Assembly (NCBI GenBank): GCA_024138015.1
Contig: JAMXBB010000009.1
Location: 9,605,661 to 9,669,660, forward strand
Origin: Lumnitzera littorea
Lineage: Eukaryota; Streptophyta; Magnoliopsida; Myrtales; Combretaceae
Direction: 5' to 3'
DNA length: 64,000 nt
Shown: piece after piece, positions 1-10,672 of the stretch
Layout of the letters: each line of letters opens with the position of its first letter
Numbering within the stretch: position 1 is the stretch's first letter
Notes under the pieces: generated by a model
What the model saw: only the letters and a program-made list of their open reading frames with translations
What the model was told of the DNA's origin: nothing
Databases searched by the model: none
Position numbers and translations under genes: made by a program

Positions 1-449
1 TATCATCTTCATAAGCAACCTCAATTTAGGCTCTTCAGATGATTGGCTTAGCTACAAAGCCTCATAATGGCTATAAGATAGAAGAATAAGGCTTAGAGAC
101 TCAGTTAGTAGCTACGACCCTACAAATTTATAGCATGTTAGACTCCACACTCCTACTATTGAGGTTGTACGAAAGTGCTAGGATGCTACTCGTGCTTTCC
201 TAATTTTCGGTGGCCCTCTTGTATAAATATCAACGAGCATCCAAACAGTAAACTACTTACACTATTTGCATACTCATACTATATTTGAGCATTCTTGCAT
301 CCTACTCTCTATATACAGCCTTACAAACTTAAGTATCGAAGTGACCATGATAAACAACATCCAAGCACTCCTTACTGTGATTTCTTTTACAAGCTCATTA
401 CTCTAACTTAAATCTTATTCACTTTATTGACTGAATACTATGGATGACA
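1..449 (+). repeat. 3' part of the 5' LTR of the Tat element
   Basis: This stretch lies directly upstream of the degenerate primer site and ends in CA at 448-449, as an LTR should. A TATA-like motif (TATAAATAT) sits near 221-229, which would fit the LTR promoter. No matching copy was recognised on the right side, so the assignment rests on position and the promoter-like motif. Confidence 0.55.
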
Positions 450-477
450 TTTAGTGCCGTATGTAAGAATCGAACCC
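450..477 (+). other. Degenerate primer-binding site of the Tat element
   Basis: The sequence around 452-460 reads TTAGTGCCGT, one or two transitions away from the TGGCGCCGT core used by Tat and Athila elements, and is followed by AATCGAACCC. It immediately follows the CA end of the LTR. The changes are G-to-A and C-to-T, the same decay seen in the coding part. Confidence 0.5.
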
Positions 478-899
478 ACTAAATATTCAAAACACTACAA
501 ACACACTTCTCTCTTGACTTAATTATCATATCTCGCATTGTAGACCTGAACAACCAGCCTTTAGTTGAGCCCACCCCTAAGTAATGCCCACTAAAGCAAC
601 TAGAAAAAATGCTCGAAGAATTGGCAGCTCATAATAAGCAACTCTAAGCTAGACTCAACAAGGTAAAGAGACAAAGCAGGCATAATAGATTGCTTGAGCC
701 CTCGAACACCCATGATGGCCAAAACAACTAAACCCAATAACAACAAAACAATAGGGCACCACAGTCAACCCCCTAATGCAAGAATAGTAGGTGCACCCTA
801 TGACTAACTGCAATTGCACCCTTGTCGGCAATGAGCAGGTGGTCGACTCTCATGAGGGAATCGCTAATTTAGCAACATGCAGAGTTCACCCAGTTGATA

Positions 900-2020
900 A
901 CATTGACCTGAACGAGTTCACAAGATGGTCAAGAGGCTCTCTAAGAAGCAAGAGAATAAGACAATTGAAGGCGCTGACCTTATTGCTAGCAATAAAACCC
1001 CTTTCACTAGGGGTGTCCAGGATAAGGTCCTTCCTTCGAACTATAAGTTCCCTAACCTAGACCAGTATGATGTCATTAGTAACCCTGATGATCACTTGCT
1101 TCACTTTTGCACTCTCACAAACCTCCATGGTTATAGGGATGCAATCATTTACAAGGCCTTCATGGGCATTCTAAGGAAGGCGACTCGGATGTAGTTTAAT
1201 CATTTGCTCGAGATCTCCATTCCTTCATTCAACGAGTTGGCTTGTCCCTTTAGCATCCATTTCTAGGGTAGTAAGCCCTACTTTAAGGACACTTCTTCCT
1301 TGTATTTGATCAAACAGAAGGAAGGGGAAACCCTTTGAGATTATGTGGTGCAATTTACTAATGCCGTAATGAAGATCCCTTAGCTCAACGAAGGAGTTTT
1401 CATATACGCTGCTCAACTTGGCATTAGACCCTTTAGATACTTCTTTCAGTCGGTCTATAAAAGTAAGCCTAAGACCCTAGTTGAATTCTAACAAAATACT
1501 TAGAAGTACATGGAATGGGAGGATAATATTTGTTTTAGACGTGAAGATGACTTAGAAAGGTTAGGCCAAAAAAAAAAAAATGGATAAGGATAAGGGATCT
1601 ATTAAAGATTACCTCAACAACAAGTTGCTAAGCTGCCTTAATAAGGGGAGCCCCAATAGCAAGAAGTGCTTACACCATCCTCGTTAACATTCACCTAATA
1701 CATGCCTCTGAACTAACTTCTTGCCTAGTTCTACTTGGAGGACTGGGGGAGAGGCCTACTACAGAAGCCTACCAAGATGAGGGGGAACCTCAATCGTTGG
1801 AACTTAGATAAATTTCATCGGCTCTATGAAGATTATAGCCACATGATAGATGAATGCTTCTAGCTGAAGAATGCCTTCGAGTATGCCATCCAGAGGGGCT
1901 TCTTTAGGGAGTATGTAACTAATGCCAACGATGGTAAAGAAAAGGCACCTCAGAAGTGATACACTAAGGATGTAAGAGAAGAAGAGAATGACAACCGCTA
2001 CAATAATTGAGCCTCGAACA
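900..2020 (+). pseudogene. gag relic, Tat-type Ty3/gypsy
   Basis: The + frame from about 925 shows the gag signature of this group: PFTRGV, then LPSNYKFPNLDQYDVISNPDDHL in pieces (residues about 26-52), then a block rich in AF, RKATRM and a stop where Trp is expected, and later FHRLYEDYSHMIDECF near 1810-1860, which matches the conserved FHxxxGHxTxxC gag segment before protease. Gag would form the capsid that packages the element RNA. There are stops at about 1192, 1273, 1336, 1381 and 1489 and an A-run near 1570 that probably shifts the frame. It is a dead copy. Confidence 0.75.
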
Positions 2021-2710
2021 ACGTCATTAACAATATTGTTGGGGGGTTACACCCAAGGAGCTATAGCAGCTTAGCTAATGCCCCTTCAAAGATGATGGCA
2101 GTAAGAGAGAAGAAGCAAAGGTGGAATGCCTCTATCTCTTTCTTTGATAAAGACTTTGAGAGGGTTAACACCCCCCTCCAGGATGCTCTCATGATTGGGG
2201 TAAGGATCTCGGACTTTAAGGTCTTGAAAAGCATGGTGGACACTAGTAGCTCTACCAACATCATCTTCAAACATAAATATGATTAAATGTAGAAGAAATT
2301 GCCTATATAAATGATGTCATACTGCCACAACTTAATCAACTTCAGCAGGAGAACTGTTTGACCTAAGGGCGTCATTACCCTGTATATGGAGCTTGGCAAC
2401 AATGACAATGTTGTTGGACAACCAGTAGAGTTCATGGTGATGGACTACTCATTCCCCTACAACGTCGTTTTGGGATGATCGAGCCTCACAAATTTTAAGG
2501 TCATTACGTCATCCTTCCATTTGAAAACCAAATTCCCAACCCTAATCGGTATGGGAATTTACACATGTGATATAAAGCTCTCTAGGGAACTCTATGTAAA
2601 AGTGGCCCGAGGTGATGGTGTCTTTGCTTCAGAAATAGGATTGCTAGAAAAACCGGTTGAAAGGGCCAAGCCAAACGAAAAAAATAAAGGAGGTGCAGAT
2701 TGGCACTAAC
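2021..2710 (+). pseudogene. Aspartic protease relic of the Tat element
   Basis: After a GGLHPRSYSS linker typical of the gag-protease junction in these elements, the frame at 2092-2283 leads to MVDTSSSTNIIF. This is the protease active-site loop, normally D-T/N-G-S-S; here the Gly is Ser, which would cripple the enzyme. The flap-like part continues to about 2680 with stops at 2284, 2290 and 2476. The protease would cut the polyprotein. The next 60 bases lead into the reverse transcriptase. Confidence 0.7.
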
Positions 2711-2739
2711 TTCGGTCAAACTACCAAGGTTGGGGTTGA

Positions 2740-4600
2740 AACGTCTCTTTAGGTAAAGGAGGTTATTGTTCAGCTCCTACAACCTAATGCAGATCGATTT
2801 GCTTGGTTGCAGTCAGATATGCTCGATATCTCGACCGACTTGGCAACCTATAGCCTCAAGATCAAAGAAAAGAGTCAACCTGTTAAGCAGAATAAGAGGC
2901 ACTTTACCCCAAAACAAGAAGTTGCCATCGAAGAAGAAGTGCAAAAACTACTAAAGCAAGCTTCACATGGGAAGAAAGGTGATTTGTCTCCAAGGTCGTA
3001 CATACAGAGAGACACCACAATGAATGAGAACTAAAAGAAAGTAAAAGGGTTTAATAAATCCAAGCAGCTAACAATTGGATATGATGCATTAACTGATTCT
3101 ACTCAATTTATAATTCGCTAGATGTGATTCACCGGTTTGAACTATAGGGTCATTCGCTATTATTCCTTACTAAAAGGAATAGATAAAAGTTAAAAGGAAA
3201 ATGAGAACACTAAGGTTGCTCATGAAAGAAAACTTGTAATAATCCGATGCTAATGAGTTTTTGCCTGTATATAAATAAATGAGGTTTATATTCTAGCTTT
3301 ACTAAAGTTACAAGGCATACATAGAAAAGACAAAAAGAGTAATTTACAATCGAAATACATGAAATATACTAAAAAGGGTAAAAGAGGTAAAGAATATTCT
3401 ATATGGAAAAAGTAAGGAATCCATGTGAAATGTCATGCCAAAAGACGTGTCATATGGTGGATGGTGGTCTGGAATGCAACTAGTCTTGTTGAGGTGTACC
3501 TTGAAGTGGCTCGGCTTTAATAATACAATTCGGAGGAGGATAAAAGAAAGTGTCAATCATCAAAGCAAACTTGATTTGGTTTAAGTCAGAACTCAGGAGC
3601 TTGACTCGAATGGAAGTCTAATGCTGGTCAACTTGGGGGTTGTCTAGATCATGGCATAAGCTCAGCAATGTTATGGCTGTTCAGCTAGTCTACATGCATG
3701 CTAAGCAAGTTGGTACGATTGTTTGGCAACTTGAGAACTGTGCTGAAACTTATGAGAGCTTAGTGGTCGAGTCGACAGCAGTATGGAAGATGGAGATCAA
3801 AATAGGAATCTTTGTCCTGAATGAGGTTTCGAACTAGTATTTTTCGTGTGAGTTCTTATAGTCCTCTAACTCGATTGCGCATGACTAGTCTAAGGAGTTA
3901 ATTCCTATCAAAGGTATCTGACTTGGTTAGCCAATTTTGTGCTAGTCAAGAGAAAGAGTGAAAAATTGTTGATATATGTCGATTATACCTACCTCAACAA
4001 AGCTTGTTTCCTCCTATTAGTTGGTCAACTCCACGTTAGGTCACACTTTGTTAAGCTTTATGGATACCCTTTTGAGTTCCAATCAAATTAAGATAGACCC
4101 AAAGAATGGGTCCACACCTCCCTTAATATGAACTTCGGCACTTATTGCTACATTGTAATGCCCTTCAGCCTTAAGAATGTCGAGACAACCTATCAATGGA
4201 TGGTAATTGCATTATTTAAGCCCCAGCTTAGGTGAAACATAGAGGTGTATGTAGACGATATGATCGTCAAGAGCAAATAGCCTAGCGACCACATCAAGAA
4301 ACTAATGGAGGCTTTCGATAGGATGAGAAAGTATGATACGAAGCTAAATTCACAAAAATGTATATTTGGAGTCGTCTCCAACCAATTCCTAGGCTTCGTG
4401 GTCACTAAGCAGGGGATCGAGGCTAACCCTAAAAAGATCACTGCCATTAGAGACATGAAGGCCCCCACCACGATTAAGGAGGTTTAGAAGCTCTTTGGTA
4501 TGGTGGCAACACTAAGCAGATTCATCTCTAGAAGCACAAATTGATGCACGGAGTTATTTAACATCCTTAAGAATCCTAAGGTATTCGAGTGGACTCTCTA
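2740..4600 (+). pseudogene. Reverse transcriptase relic, split by an insertion
   Basis: The N-terminal part (2807-2966) has the KxxRHFTPKQEVAIEEEVQKLLKQ block that opens the polymerase domain in Tat elements. Homology then stops for about 950 bases and resumes near 3918 with WLANFVLVKR, VDYTYLNKA, GTYCYIVMPFSLKN and the catalytic YVDD box at about 4250-4261, followed by VKSK. The thumb region (4305-4560) has the CIFGV, FLGFVV and KKITAIRDM pattern. Stops are scattered through it, yet the two Asp residues of YVDD are preserved. It would copy the element RNA into DNA. Confidence 0.85.
2967..3915. mobile_element. Unclassified ~950 bp insertion inside the reverse transcriptase
   Basis: The polymerase domain is continuous in the family but here is parted between the KLLKQA segment (ends about 2960) and the WLANFVLVK segment (starts about 3918). 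The extra sequence is AT-rich, has a TATA-like motif near 3273, and on the - strand a weak open stretch reminiscent of the C-terminal part of Tat antisense ORFs. No target duplication or terminal repeat is convincing, so its class is open. Confidence 0.5.
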
Positions 4601-5345
4601 ATGCCAAATGGCCTTCAAGGAGTTACAGGACTTTCTGGAGCACCTACCTATTCTGTCGAAGCCTATATTAGAAAAGGATCTTTACTTATACTTGGTTGTC
4701 AACAACAAAGCACTTTCATCCATGTTGATCAAGGTGAAAGAAAGAGAATACAGTGGTGAAATTTACCTAAGGTCAAGTATTCTAAGGTGGAGAAATTCAC
4801 CCTATCAATGGTGATTTTTGCATAACGGCTTTGACCATATTTCTAGGCACACTAGATTATCGTACTGATGGATCAACCACTTCGCACACTTCTATAGAAG
4901 CTCGATGCATCTGGTTGAATGATTAAGTACGCGTTAGAGCTGAGTGCGTATGACATCTAATATCAAACATGAATGGCCTATCATAGAGAATATTGGAGAG
5001 AAGGAAGCACCAACCAGAGATGACAAACCACTGTGGATTCTCTATGTCGATAGTTCTTACACCTTTGGAGGAGGAGGTATTGGTTTGGTGCTTACTAGAC
5101 TGCACAAGACCGTGGTTTGTTACGCTCTCAATTTTAGGTTTGATACAGATAACAACAAATCTGAATACAAGGCATTAATTGTTGGTCTCAAGTTAGTTAA
5201 GGAGATTATCATTAAGCACTAAGACGTATTCTTGGACTCTATGCTTGTTGTCTAGCAAGTCTGATGTGACTATGAGGATAGGGACAACACTATGGCAAGG
5301 TACTTGAAGAAGGTAAAGACCTTCTTAGCTGAGTTCCCTTTATAG
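4600..5345 (+). pseudogene. Dual RNase H relic (retroviral-type then archaeal-type)
   Basis: Positions 4608-4815 match the connection and first RNase H of Ty3/gypsy (FKELQDFLEHLPILSKP, then DLYLYLVV). A second RNase H starts near 5030 with WILYVDSSYT, the catalytic Asp-containing strand of the archaeal-type domain, then GIGLVL, NNKSEYKALIVGLKLVKE with the catalytic Glu, and DSMLVV with another catalytic Asp (about 5234-5260). Having both domains is characteristic of the Tat lineage. Stops interrupt the second domain at about 5221 and 5254. Confidence 0.8.
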
Positions 5346-5529
5346 AATATAGGAAAAAATTCCCCAAATCGAGAACTGAACAGCTAATTGGCTGTTTAAG
5401 CTCGCCTCTACAAGTACATAAAGACTCAAGGTTAAACATGGGAAAATATATAGAGAGTACCTACTATAGAAAAGCATTAGCCTAAGCAAGCCTAGAAACT
5501 TTGAACTCAACACAACACCAGCAAAGTCG

Positions 5530-6720
5530 AGTTAGATGGACCATACTAGGGATTACTTAGAGCAGGGCACATTACTAGCCAATAGGAAGGAAGCCAAGAA
5601 GTTGAGATACCACACCATCAACTACACCTTGATTGATGGCGTCCTGTAACGAAGAGGGGTTAACCTCCCTTTGTTGAGATGTCTTCGACTTGAAAAGGGG
5701 TTGTATGTCATGAAAGAGCTGTATGTTGGAGTGTGCAGCAACCACATTCAGTCACAAGCCCTCTACATCAAGCTTTTTAGCTTGGATATTACTGGCCAAC
5801 TATGAGGTAAGACATAAGGCAATCACTCAAAAGTGTCCACAATGTCAAAAGCACGGCTTAGTTACCTACATCCCTAACTCTAACCTCTAACCAGCCCATG
5901 GTCCTTCACCCAATAGGGCATTAATATCCTTGGTGCTTTCCTAAAGGCATCTAGAGGGCAACAATTTATCATATTGATTGTCAACTACTTCACTAAATGG
6001 AACGAGGCTAAAGCCACTGCCAAGATCACTGAGAAGAGCATGAAGTCTTTCATCTGCAACAACATCCTCTCCAAGTTTGAAGTTCTATGTGCCTTCATAA
6101 TAGACAATGGGTAGCAGTTCGACAATCTCTAGTTTAGGGAATTTTGCACTAAACACCATATCATGTACCATATTACACCCTACTTCACTTTAGTCGTACA
6201 CTTTACTCTAACGGCCAAGACAAGGCAATTAACAAGATCATCCTCGACAGCAATAAGAAGAGGGTCGGTCAAGCTCAAGCTAAATAAGCAGACAAGTTGC
6301 TAAATATCTTATTAGAGTACAGGTCTACCCTACACATTTACAGGTGAAACTCCATTTCTTTTGGCCTTCGACTCAGAAGCAGTCTTCTCCATTGAGTTAG
6401 AACTTCCCAATATCTAGATACAGTCGTTCAATGCCCTCACGAATGAATTCATCTTGTAAGCCAATACAAATACCATAAAAGAGATCCGAGATCTTGCTAC
6501 AGCTTAAGTAGCCATCTGCTAGTACAAAGCAATTAGATATTATGATAAAAAGGTCCGACATAAGAAGTTTAAGGTGAGAGATTTGGTTTGCTGAAACTTT
6601 AAGCGATTGGCTAGCGAGAAGTGCAAGAGAAACTAACCTCCAATTGGGAAGATCCAATTAGAGTTAGAGAAAACCTAGGGAATGGTGCATACAAGTTAGA
6701 AAGATTGGACGAAAAGCTCA
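5530..6720 (+). pseudogene. Integrase relic of the Tat element
   Basis: A degraded zinc-finger region (CSNHIQSQA near 5737-5763, SKVSTMSKA later) is followed by the integrase core: QFIILIVNYFTKWNEA near 5960-6010 and IIDNG near 6098-6112. In the family the first motif carries a catalytic Asp, which here reads Asn; the second keeps its Asp. The chain is lost in frameshifts after about 6250, with a last recognisable stretch (KKFKVRDLVC) at about 6560-6595. Integrase would insert the DNA copy. Confidence 0.75.
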
Positions 6721-6724
6721 TTCT

Positions 6725-7335
6725 GCATACATAGAATGTTGACAACTAGTACCTATATTTTAATTAGTTTAGTGTAAATTTATTTGTACTTTCTAAATGC
6801 ATTAATGGAATTTCATTCCCTCAAGTTGTTGTGTATTTCTTTATATTTTTATTCTTAGCTTATCTCAGCTTATATTGAGTGAACAAACTTATAAACTACT
6901 AAATTCCTCAAAGGGATCCTTCATTTATGAGCCTCTTTAGGCATGGCTAGGTTAAAACATCGCTGACCTAACCCCTATCAAGTAGCTTTGACAATAGGGA
7001 ACAACTCCTACACGATTGAAGGACTCCCATAATGCTTGTTGGAACATCACCAGCTTGGCCCCTAATCTGAACTAAGCTACTAACAGCTAAAAAGTCCCCT
7101 TAGAAAAAAGCAACACCAACTCTTCCCTAAGTGAAGTAACCTAAGTTACTAACGACTCAACGGTCTCCCTACAAGAGCAACCCCAACTCTTCCTTAAGTA
7201 AAACGACCTAAGCTCCTAATAGCTGAACAATTCTATAAGAAGAGTAACATCAATTCTTCAACTAAGTACACCAGATATCAAAAAGAAGAGTAACATCATT
7301 TCTTCAACTAAGTACACCATATATCAAAAGCCAAA
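6725..7335 (+). repeat. Non-coding spacer with ~65 bp tandem repeats (7040-7330)
   Basis: After integrase the sequence is non-coding. From about 7060 a unit containing CTAAG..CTAAYAGCT..AAGAGYAACAYCAAYTCTTC is repeated about three times at 65-75 base steps, followed by two shorter 46-base units sharing TCTTCAACTAAGTACACCA. Tat elements are known to carry tandem repeats in this region between pol and the 3' LTR. Confidence 0.6.
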
Positions 7336-7514
7336 AATATGAAAAAGGATGAAGCACAAATTGAAAACAACTACAAAAGCCAATCTTTCATTACAGCAAC
7401 GGAGCATTTACAGAGATAAAGACTGGCATACAAGTCTGATCAATATAAGAATCATTTACAAATGGAAAAATTAGAAATAAGTACAAAAAAAAGGAAAGAA
7501 AATAATGGCTTGTC

Positions 7515-10500
7515 ACTTTTGATTAGCTAACTCTGGTAACTTAGAAAAATTAAGAGCGCCAATTTGCTCGAAGGGCTAATTCGATAAAATTAGAGGATCT
7601 TGAGCTAAGAAGGAGGGAGGAGGAGTCTTTATGATCTTGTTGGTAGGGTGGTTATCCTAACATTGATTTTCCCGCTAAGTGCCTTCAAGGGTAACCCCTT
7701 GCGAAGCTATTGGGGATGAGGAGGATGTAGGAACATCTTAGATAACTTTGGTAATAGGAGTAGCTGTCCCTTTCTTTGCCTTGGCTTCCCTTTCTTCCTT
7801 ATGAGTTAGACCATGTAGGAAGTCTAAGAAGGTTAAGTCTAAGCTGAAGTGCTATTACAGCACCATCTTTCGAATCTCCTAGCTTGTGTCTATGGAGATA
7901 TCCTCATACTCATCAATCTATAACTTAGTTGTCAAAAATCTCTCGGTGGCCTTCTACTAGGCAGTGGAGTGCATGACATCTCCATTCTCGAGGTTAGTGA
8001 TTAGCTCCTTCATGTCACTAACCTTGTCTTGAAGATCTTTAACATTCCTCTCCAACTCACCTTTTTGGCTGGCTAACTCTAGAGAAAATTTTTAAGTAGA
8101 AGAATAGTGCTACTCCTTCATCGCCAGCTCAGTCTTCATCTTGAAGATTAATGCACTCAACTCTTGATTACTTTGGTCGAGCTTGGCTTTCAACTTCTTC
8201 TCTTTCTCCGGTTGTTTTTTTAGAGCAGTAATCTCTTCAACAACCCTACTCTTAACCTCTTTGTACCGCTGCCTCTCCTTCTCTAACTCGACCTCTAACT
8301 TTGCTCTTTGCACATAAGCACAACTAAAATGTCTGTTAACTTTACGCAATTTTTTTATGGTAATGCTTAGATGAGGACTTTGCCTCCTTGTAATGTTGAT
8401 GGGTGTTAGATAGCTCATTTCTTAGGAACTTTACCTCTTTTAAGATCTAGTCATTGTGCTCGCACCAAGGCATAGACCATTATACTGTGCAAAAGAAAAC
8501 GAACAATGAGTGGTTAAAAGATAAAAAATTTTAAGGACATTATGAAATAAAGCAACCTAAAGGAGTCAAAATTCACTTGACGAGCCAAGGTGGTTAAGTG
8601 GCCCAACATCTCAAAGGCAACTCGCCCTTGGACTCCATCATCTTCTCCAGGACAGCCTAGTTAGCTAGGGTATAAGACCTTATCAAGGCCTGTAAACTAT
8701 GCTCTTAGTAGCACAACATCACACATTCCGGTCAAAGGAGCTTCCCCTTAACTTCCTTGGTGGCAAACTAGAAGGCCCCCTGGTGCAAGCTAGGGTTCTT
8801 AAACTTATATAAGGCGCTTTTCAATAAGTTCGGGACTATCTCCCTCTTCTAACACATGTTTAGCTCTTCATGGTAAGCTTCAACTTCCCCCATCTGGTTG
8901 AAAGCGAGGTAGGAGTGGTTAAAGCGGAATTGAAGTACGCTGGCTTGGTCAAGTAGCTCCTTTATCTCTGCCTTCCTTTAGGGTTGCATGCTTCCCCTAC
9001 CTATGTTAGCTTTGGCCTTTTCCCTCTGCCCTTAAAAGGAGGGGAGAGCACCACCAGTTCTTACTCATCAGCGGCAAGTTCCTGTTCCCTTATGGTAATA
9101 AAGGGCTCAAATATTGGAATAGGCTCATACATTGGAGCTACCGTGATCTTAGGCTCATAGATCATTAGCTCCATAGAAAGGGTACCAATTAGGATCCCCT
9201 AAGGTAAAACTAGTGGATCCATCTAGTTGGTTTCTCCCATACTTAACTTCGATTTCACGACTTTGCCTTTGGGGTCAATAATCGTCTTTTTGGGCTTTAT
9301 TTTGGACTCCCGCCGCTTTAGGAGTTGTAATCCACTAGGTCGGGGCAACTGCCTAGACTTTACCAGCTTCTTACCTACAAAAGGGAATTAATAATGTTAA
9401 TAAAACATAAATAGTTAAAAGCACTTATAAGCCCTGCCGTAACCAACATAGGCAAGGAGGATTCGCCATTCCTCGAACAATGATGGATAACGAATGTCTT
9501 CTTACAAGCCTACACCAACACTATGGAGGAGCCAATTCACATTGAGGTCGAATCTATACCTTATAGCCATTTCTTCATCATAGACTTCTTTGTGCCTAGG
9601 AAGAGTTGAGAGATCAGCTTAGAGAACTATCTCCATATAATCTACTAAGCATTAATTAATTGATTGTGCCTTGGAGCCATGAAGGCATCAATCTCCTGCA
9701 TAACCTTGGAGTTGCTTGAGCCAAGCTTCTTCAAAGCGCCAATTCGAACCAATTTGGTCTAGCAAATCCAGAAATTTGCTTACTTAGGCAGTGTTACCAT
9801 AAGGAACTTATCTTGTTGATGCTTTACGAACGAGTTTAAGCCCTTAAACATCTTCTTCCCTTGGCTGTTCTAGAGGTATGACCATCCGCCCATAGTCTTT
9901 GATAAATAAAAATAATTAAATAATTTCGATGTAGTCCCCACAACTAAGTACTCACAGAGGGCTTGGAACGTCTTTAGTATCCTTTACCCATTGGAAGGTA
10001 TTTCGGCGGGGCAACACCGATGGTAATCAAGAAGCCCCCTTTCAAACTTAGTGAAAGTAAGGCGCATCCTAAACTCCAAACACTTCTCAAAGATGGCAAA
10101 GCAGCTCCCCATTAGCAAGGCCGTCCTCTACTCTAGCCTTGGCACCTGCAACACTATGCAAGGCTAAGCCCCCACTATAAAATTACTTAAAATATATCCT
10201 ACAATGGATGGCTTGCTCTTATTTACTTGACCACTTGGCTTATTATCATTCCCAGGCCTATTAAATAAATCAACAGCTGCCAATACCCTCTCGCAAGTTA
10301 CACATCATGTGGGATGGCCCTAAGCAACTTCGCCTTATTTAACCTCTCCACCATTCTCTTTAGTTCCCTATGTATTTGTGATAACACAGATGAAACTTCT
10401 TTGCTTGCCGTCATAGGGGGGAGTTGCACTCCTAGTCACCTTGAAATCTAAAGGTATTAATTTATATTTTAATGAACAAGATTGAGTGTACGACTCACCA

Positions 10501-10526
10501 GAATTTCCACTAGAGTTGGATGCCAT
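7515..10526 (-). pseudogene. Antisense ORF of the Tat element (aORF), decayed
   Basis: On the - strand a reading frame starts at ATG 10526 (MASNSSGNSGE) and can be followed, with many stops and shifts, to about 7560. Visible parts are an N-terminal globular region (RSFICVITNT, LDYHRCCPAEIPSNG, MQEIDAFMAP), a central heptad-rich coiled coil at 8110-8418 dense in Lys and Glu, then KDLQDKVSDMKELITNLENG and a C-terminal acidic/hydrophobic segment (8045-7700). Antisense ORFs downstream of integrase are known in Tat elements; their function is unknown. Possible introns near 8500 and 9400 cannot be separated from frameshift decay. The gene is not intact. Confidence 0.6.
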
Positions 10527-10672
10527 TTGTGATTGGGAAAGAAAGCAAAGAAAGTGAGTAAAGTGATTGATGAGGGTTAGAAAGAAGAAATGTGTTCATT
10601 GTTACAGAGAAAAGAGAAAGTTTTCAAGTTGTGTAAAAGTGTAATCGACTGACCTAAGAGGTATTTATAGGC
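10527..10672 (-). promoter_or_regulatory. TATA promoter and 5' leader of the antisense ORF
   Basis: Read on the - strand, CTATAAATA lies at 10670-10662, about 136 bases before the ATG at 10526. The leader between them is rich in C and T, as plant 5' leaders often are. Spacing and composition fit a cellular-type RNA polymerase II promoter driving the antisense gene away from the 3' end of the element. Confidence 0.5.

Noticed and set aside
8110..8418. 102-codon coiled-coil frame on the - strand as an independent host gene
   Set aside because: It continues, with breaks, on both sides into the antisense ORF of the Tat element and sits at the expected place in that element.
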